Below are positions 63,043-64,000 of a stretch of 64,000 nt of DNA, in pieces. Source of the stretch: Candidatus Thioglobus autotrophicus (GTDB lineage Bacteria; Pseudomonadota; Gammaproteobacteria; PS1; Pseudothioglobaceae); the NCBI RefSeq assembly GCF_001293165.1, contig NZ_CP010552.1, positions 496,001 through 560,000 on the forward strand, in the 5' to 3' direction. The stretch's first letter is position 1; the number at the start of each line of letters is the position of its first letter. The translations under genes and the position numbers were made by a program. The notes under the pieces are model-generated. The model did not search any database, was not told the DNA's origin, and saw only the letters and a list, made by a program, of their open reading frames with translations.

Positions 63043-64000
63043 ATGTCTGAACAAAACACCAACACCGCGTCACCCAAAAAATTTAGTGACCTAGGCCTTT
63101 CTGATTCAATTCTAGGTGTACTAGAATCAATTGGTTACGAAACGCCATCCCCCATTCAAGAGCAGTGTATTACGCACTTATTAAATGGCGAAGATATTAT
63201 CGGACAAGCGCAAACAGGCACAGGAAAAACGGCCGCTTTTGCACTGCCATTATTAGACAACATTGATCTAAGTCTTAATGCGCCTCAGCTGTTAATTTTG
63301 GCGCCGACGCGCGAGCTAGCTATCCAGGTTTCAGAAGCAGTTCAGACTTATGCACGCGGCATGAAAGGTTTTCACGTATTGCCAATTTATGGCGGTCAAT
63401 CATACGACATTCAATTACGCCCCCTAAAGCGTGGTGTGCATTGTGTGGTGGGCACGCCAGGTCGTGTTATGGATCATATTAAAAAAGGCACACTTAAATT
63501 AGACAAACTCAAGTCTTTTGTACTTGATGAAGCTGATGAAATGCTGAAAATGGGCTTTATTGATGATATTAAATGGGTCATGGAGCGCATTCCAGAGCAG
63601 CGTCAAATTGCACTTTTCTCAGCCACCATGCCATCGGTTATCAAGCGTGTTGCTGAAGAATTTTTAAACAAGCCTAAAGTTGTTAAAGTTAAAACCAAAA
63701 CAGAAACTGCAACGAACATCGAGCAAAAATATTGCTTGGTGGGTGGCCTCAGTCAAAAATTAGATGCACTAACTCGAATTCTAGAAGTAATAGAATTTGA
63801 CGCAATGATTATTTTCGCTAGAACTAAAACTTTAACGGTTGAATTAGCGGAAAAATTAGCTGCAAGAGGGTTTACTGCAGAAGCTATCAATGGCGATATT
63901 CAGCAAAGCCAGCGAGAGAAAATCATTAACAAATTTAAAAAAGGTAGTATTGATATTTTAGTTGCGACTGATGTTGCAGCACGTGGATTAGATGTACCGC
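63043..64000 (+). CDS. deaD: DEAD-box RNA helicase (3' end outside window)
   Basis: About 319 codons of a DEAD-box helicase. Motifs in order: Q motif FSDLGLSDSILGVLESIGYE, then PSPIQEQ, AQTGTGKT, PTRELA, GG, TPGRVMDH, DEAD, SAT, then IIFARTKT, and ATDVAARGLDVP at the window edge. It resembles DeaD/CsdA, which unwinds RNA in ribosome assembly and cold adaptation. The C-terminal extension that separates DeaD from RhlE/SrmB is outside the window, so the symbol is tentative. Confidence 0.8.
   Translation, partial: MSEQNTNTASPKKFSDLGLSDSILGVLESIGYETPSPIQEQCITHLLNGEDIIGQAQTGTGKTAAFALPLLDNIDLSLNAPQLLILAPTRELAIQVSEAVQTYARGMKGFHVLPIYGGQSYDIQLRPLKRGVHCVVGTPGRVMDHIKKGTLKLDKLKSFVLDEADEMLKMGFIDDIKWVMERIPEQRQIALFSATMPSVIKRVAEEFLNKPKVVKVKTKTETATNIEQKYCLVGGLSQKLDALTRILEVIEFDAMIIFARTKTLTVELAEKLAARGFTAEAINGDIQQSQREKIINKFKKGSIDILVATDVAARGLDVP

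Overview
The window reads as a chromosomal segment of a low-GC gammaproteobacterium. Marker content (lptG, guaA, fabD/fabG, rplU-rpmA, gcvT/gcvH, lpxH, recG, ubiC, cmoA, gpsA, rplM-rpsI, DEAD-box helicase), the AT-rich base composition and the tight packing resemble the SUP05/Thioglobus sulfur-oxidiser group, including mussel and clam symbionts. That placement is an inference from gene content; no 16S or sulfur-oxidation gene lies in the window.

Layout: (1) 1-13190 is core chromosome: clpS (partial), lptG, guaA, tadA, a trimeric autotransporter adhesin, fabG-fabD, rplU-rpmA, ppiB-lpxH, an RNase II-family exonuclease, gcvH, gcvT, yciB and a small membrane protein. (2) 13191-13277 is tRNA-Leu(UAA). 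(3) 13264-52540 is a ~39.3 kb integrated island bounded by a 14-bp direct repeat of the tRNA 3' end (13264-13277 and 52527-52540). (4) 52541-64000 is core chromosome again, starting with the terminator that probably served tRNA-Leu before integration, then ridA, recG, ubiC, cmoA, trpG/pabA, a rhodanese, grxC, gpsA, a histidine phosphatase, a Bax-like glucosaminidase, rpsI/rplM, a TatD-family gene, tcdA, a thioredoxin-fold gene and a truncated DEAD-box helicase.

The island carries a tyrosine integrase at the left end, an HUH-type replication initiator (16206-16985), and at the right end a 464-residue protein with the A, B and C palm motifs of the family A DNA polymerase / T7-like RNA polymerase superfamily. 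Inside the left end lies an inverted joint of the island's own right and left ends (14546-15978), which has the structure expected of attP. Next come a probable replication origin, a ten-gene leftward operon of mostly unknown small, membrane and secreted proteins (17547-22299), an IS3-family insertion (22566-23869), and a defence/accessory block present twice in direct tandem (25716-38513 and 38552-50700).

The duplicated block holds a leftward operon with a GmrSD-like DUF262-DUF1524 protein, two PD-(D/E)XK nuclease-like proteins and two small partners, followed rightward by Sel1-repeat proteins, a MazG-like pyrophosphohydrolase and a calcineurin-like phosphatase, then leftward genes for a repeat protein and its paralogue. 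The copies are essentially identical except for one 657-bp deletion inside a Sel1 gene and ten single-base indels. All ten indels lie within about 2.7 kb of the tandem junction (35.8-39.7 kb), a pattern that points to uncorrected long-read sequence there, so frameshifts in that stretch should not be taken as real pseudogenes without checking. The island looks like a self-replicating integrative element with defence cargo; the HUH/polymerase pair and the nuclease operon are the most promising under-described parts.
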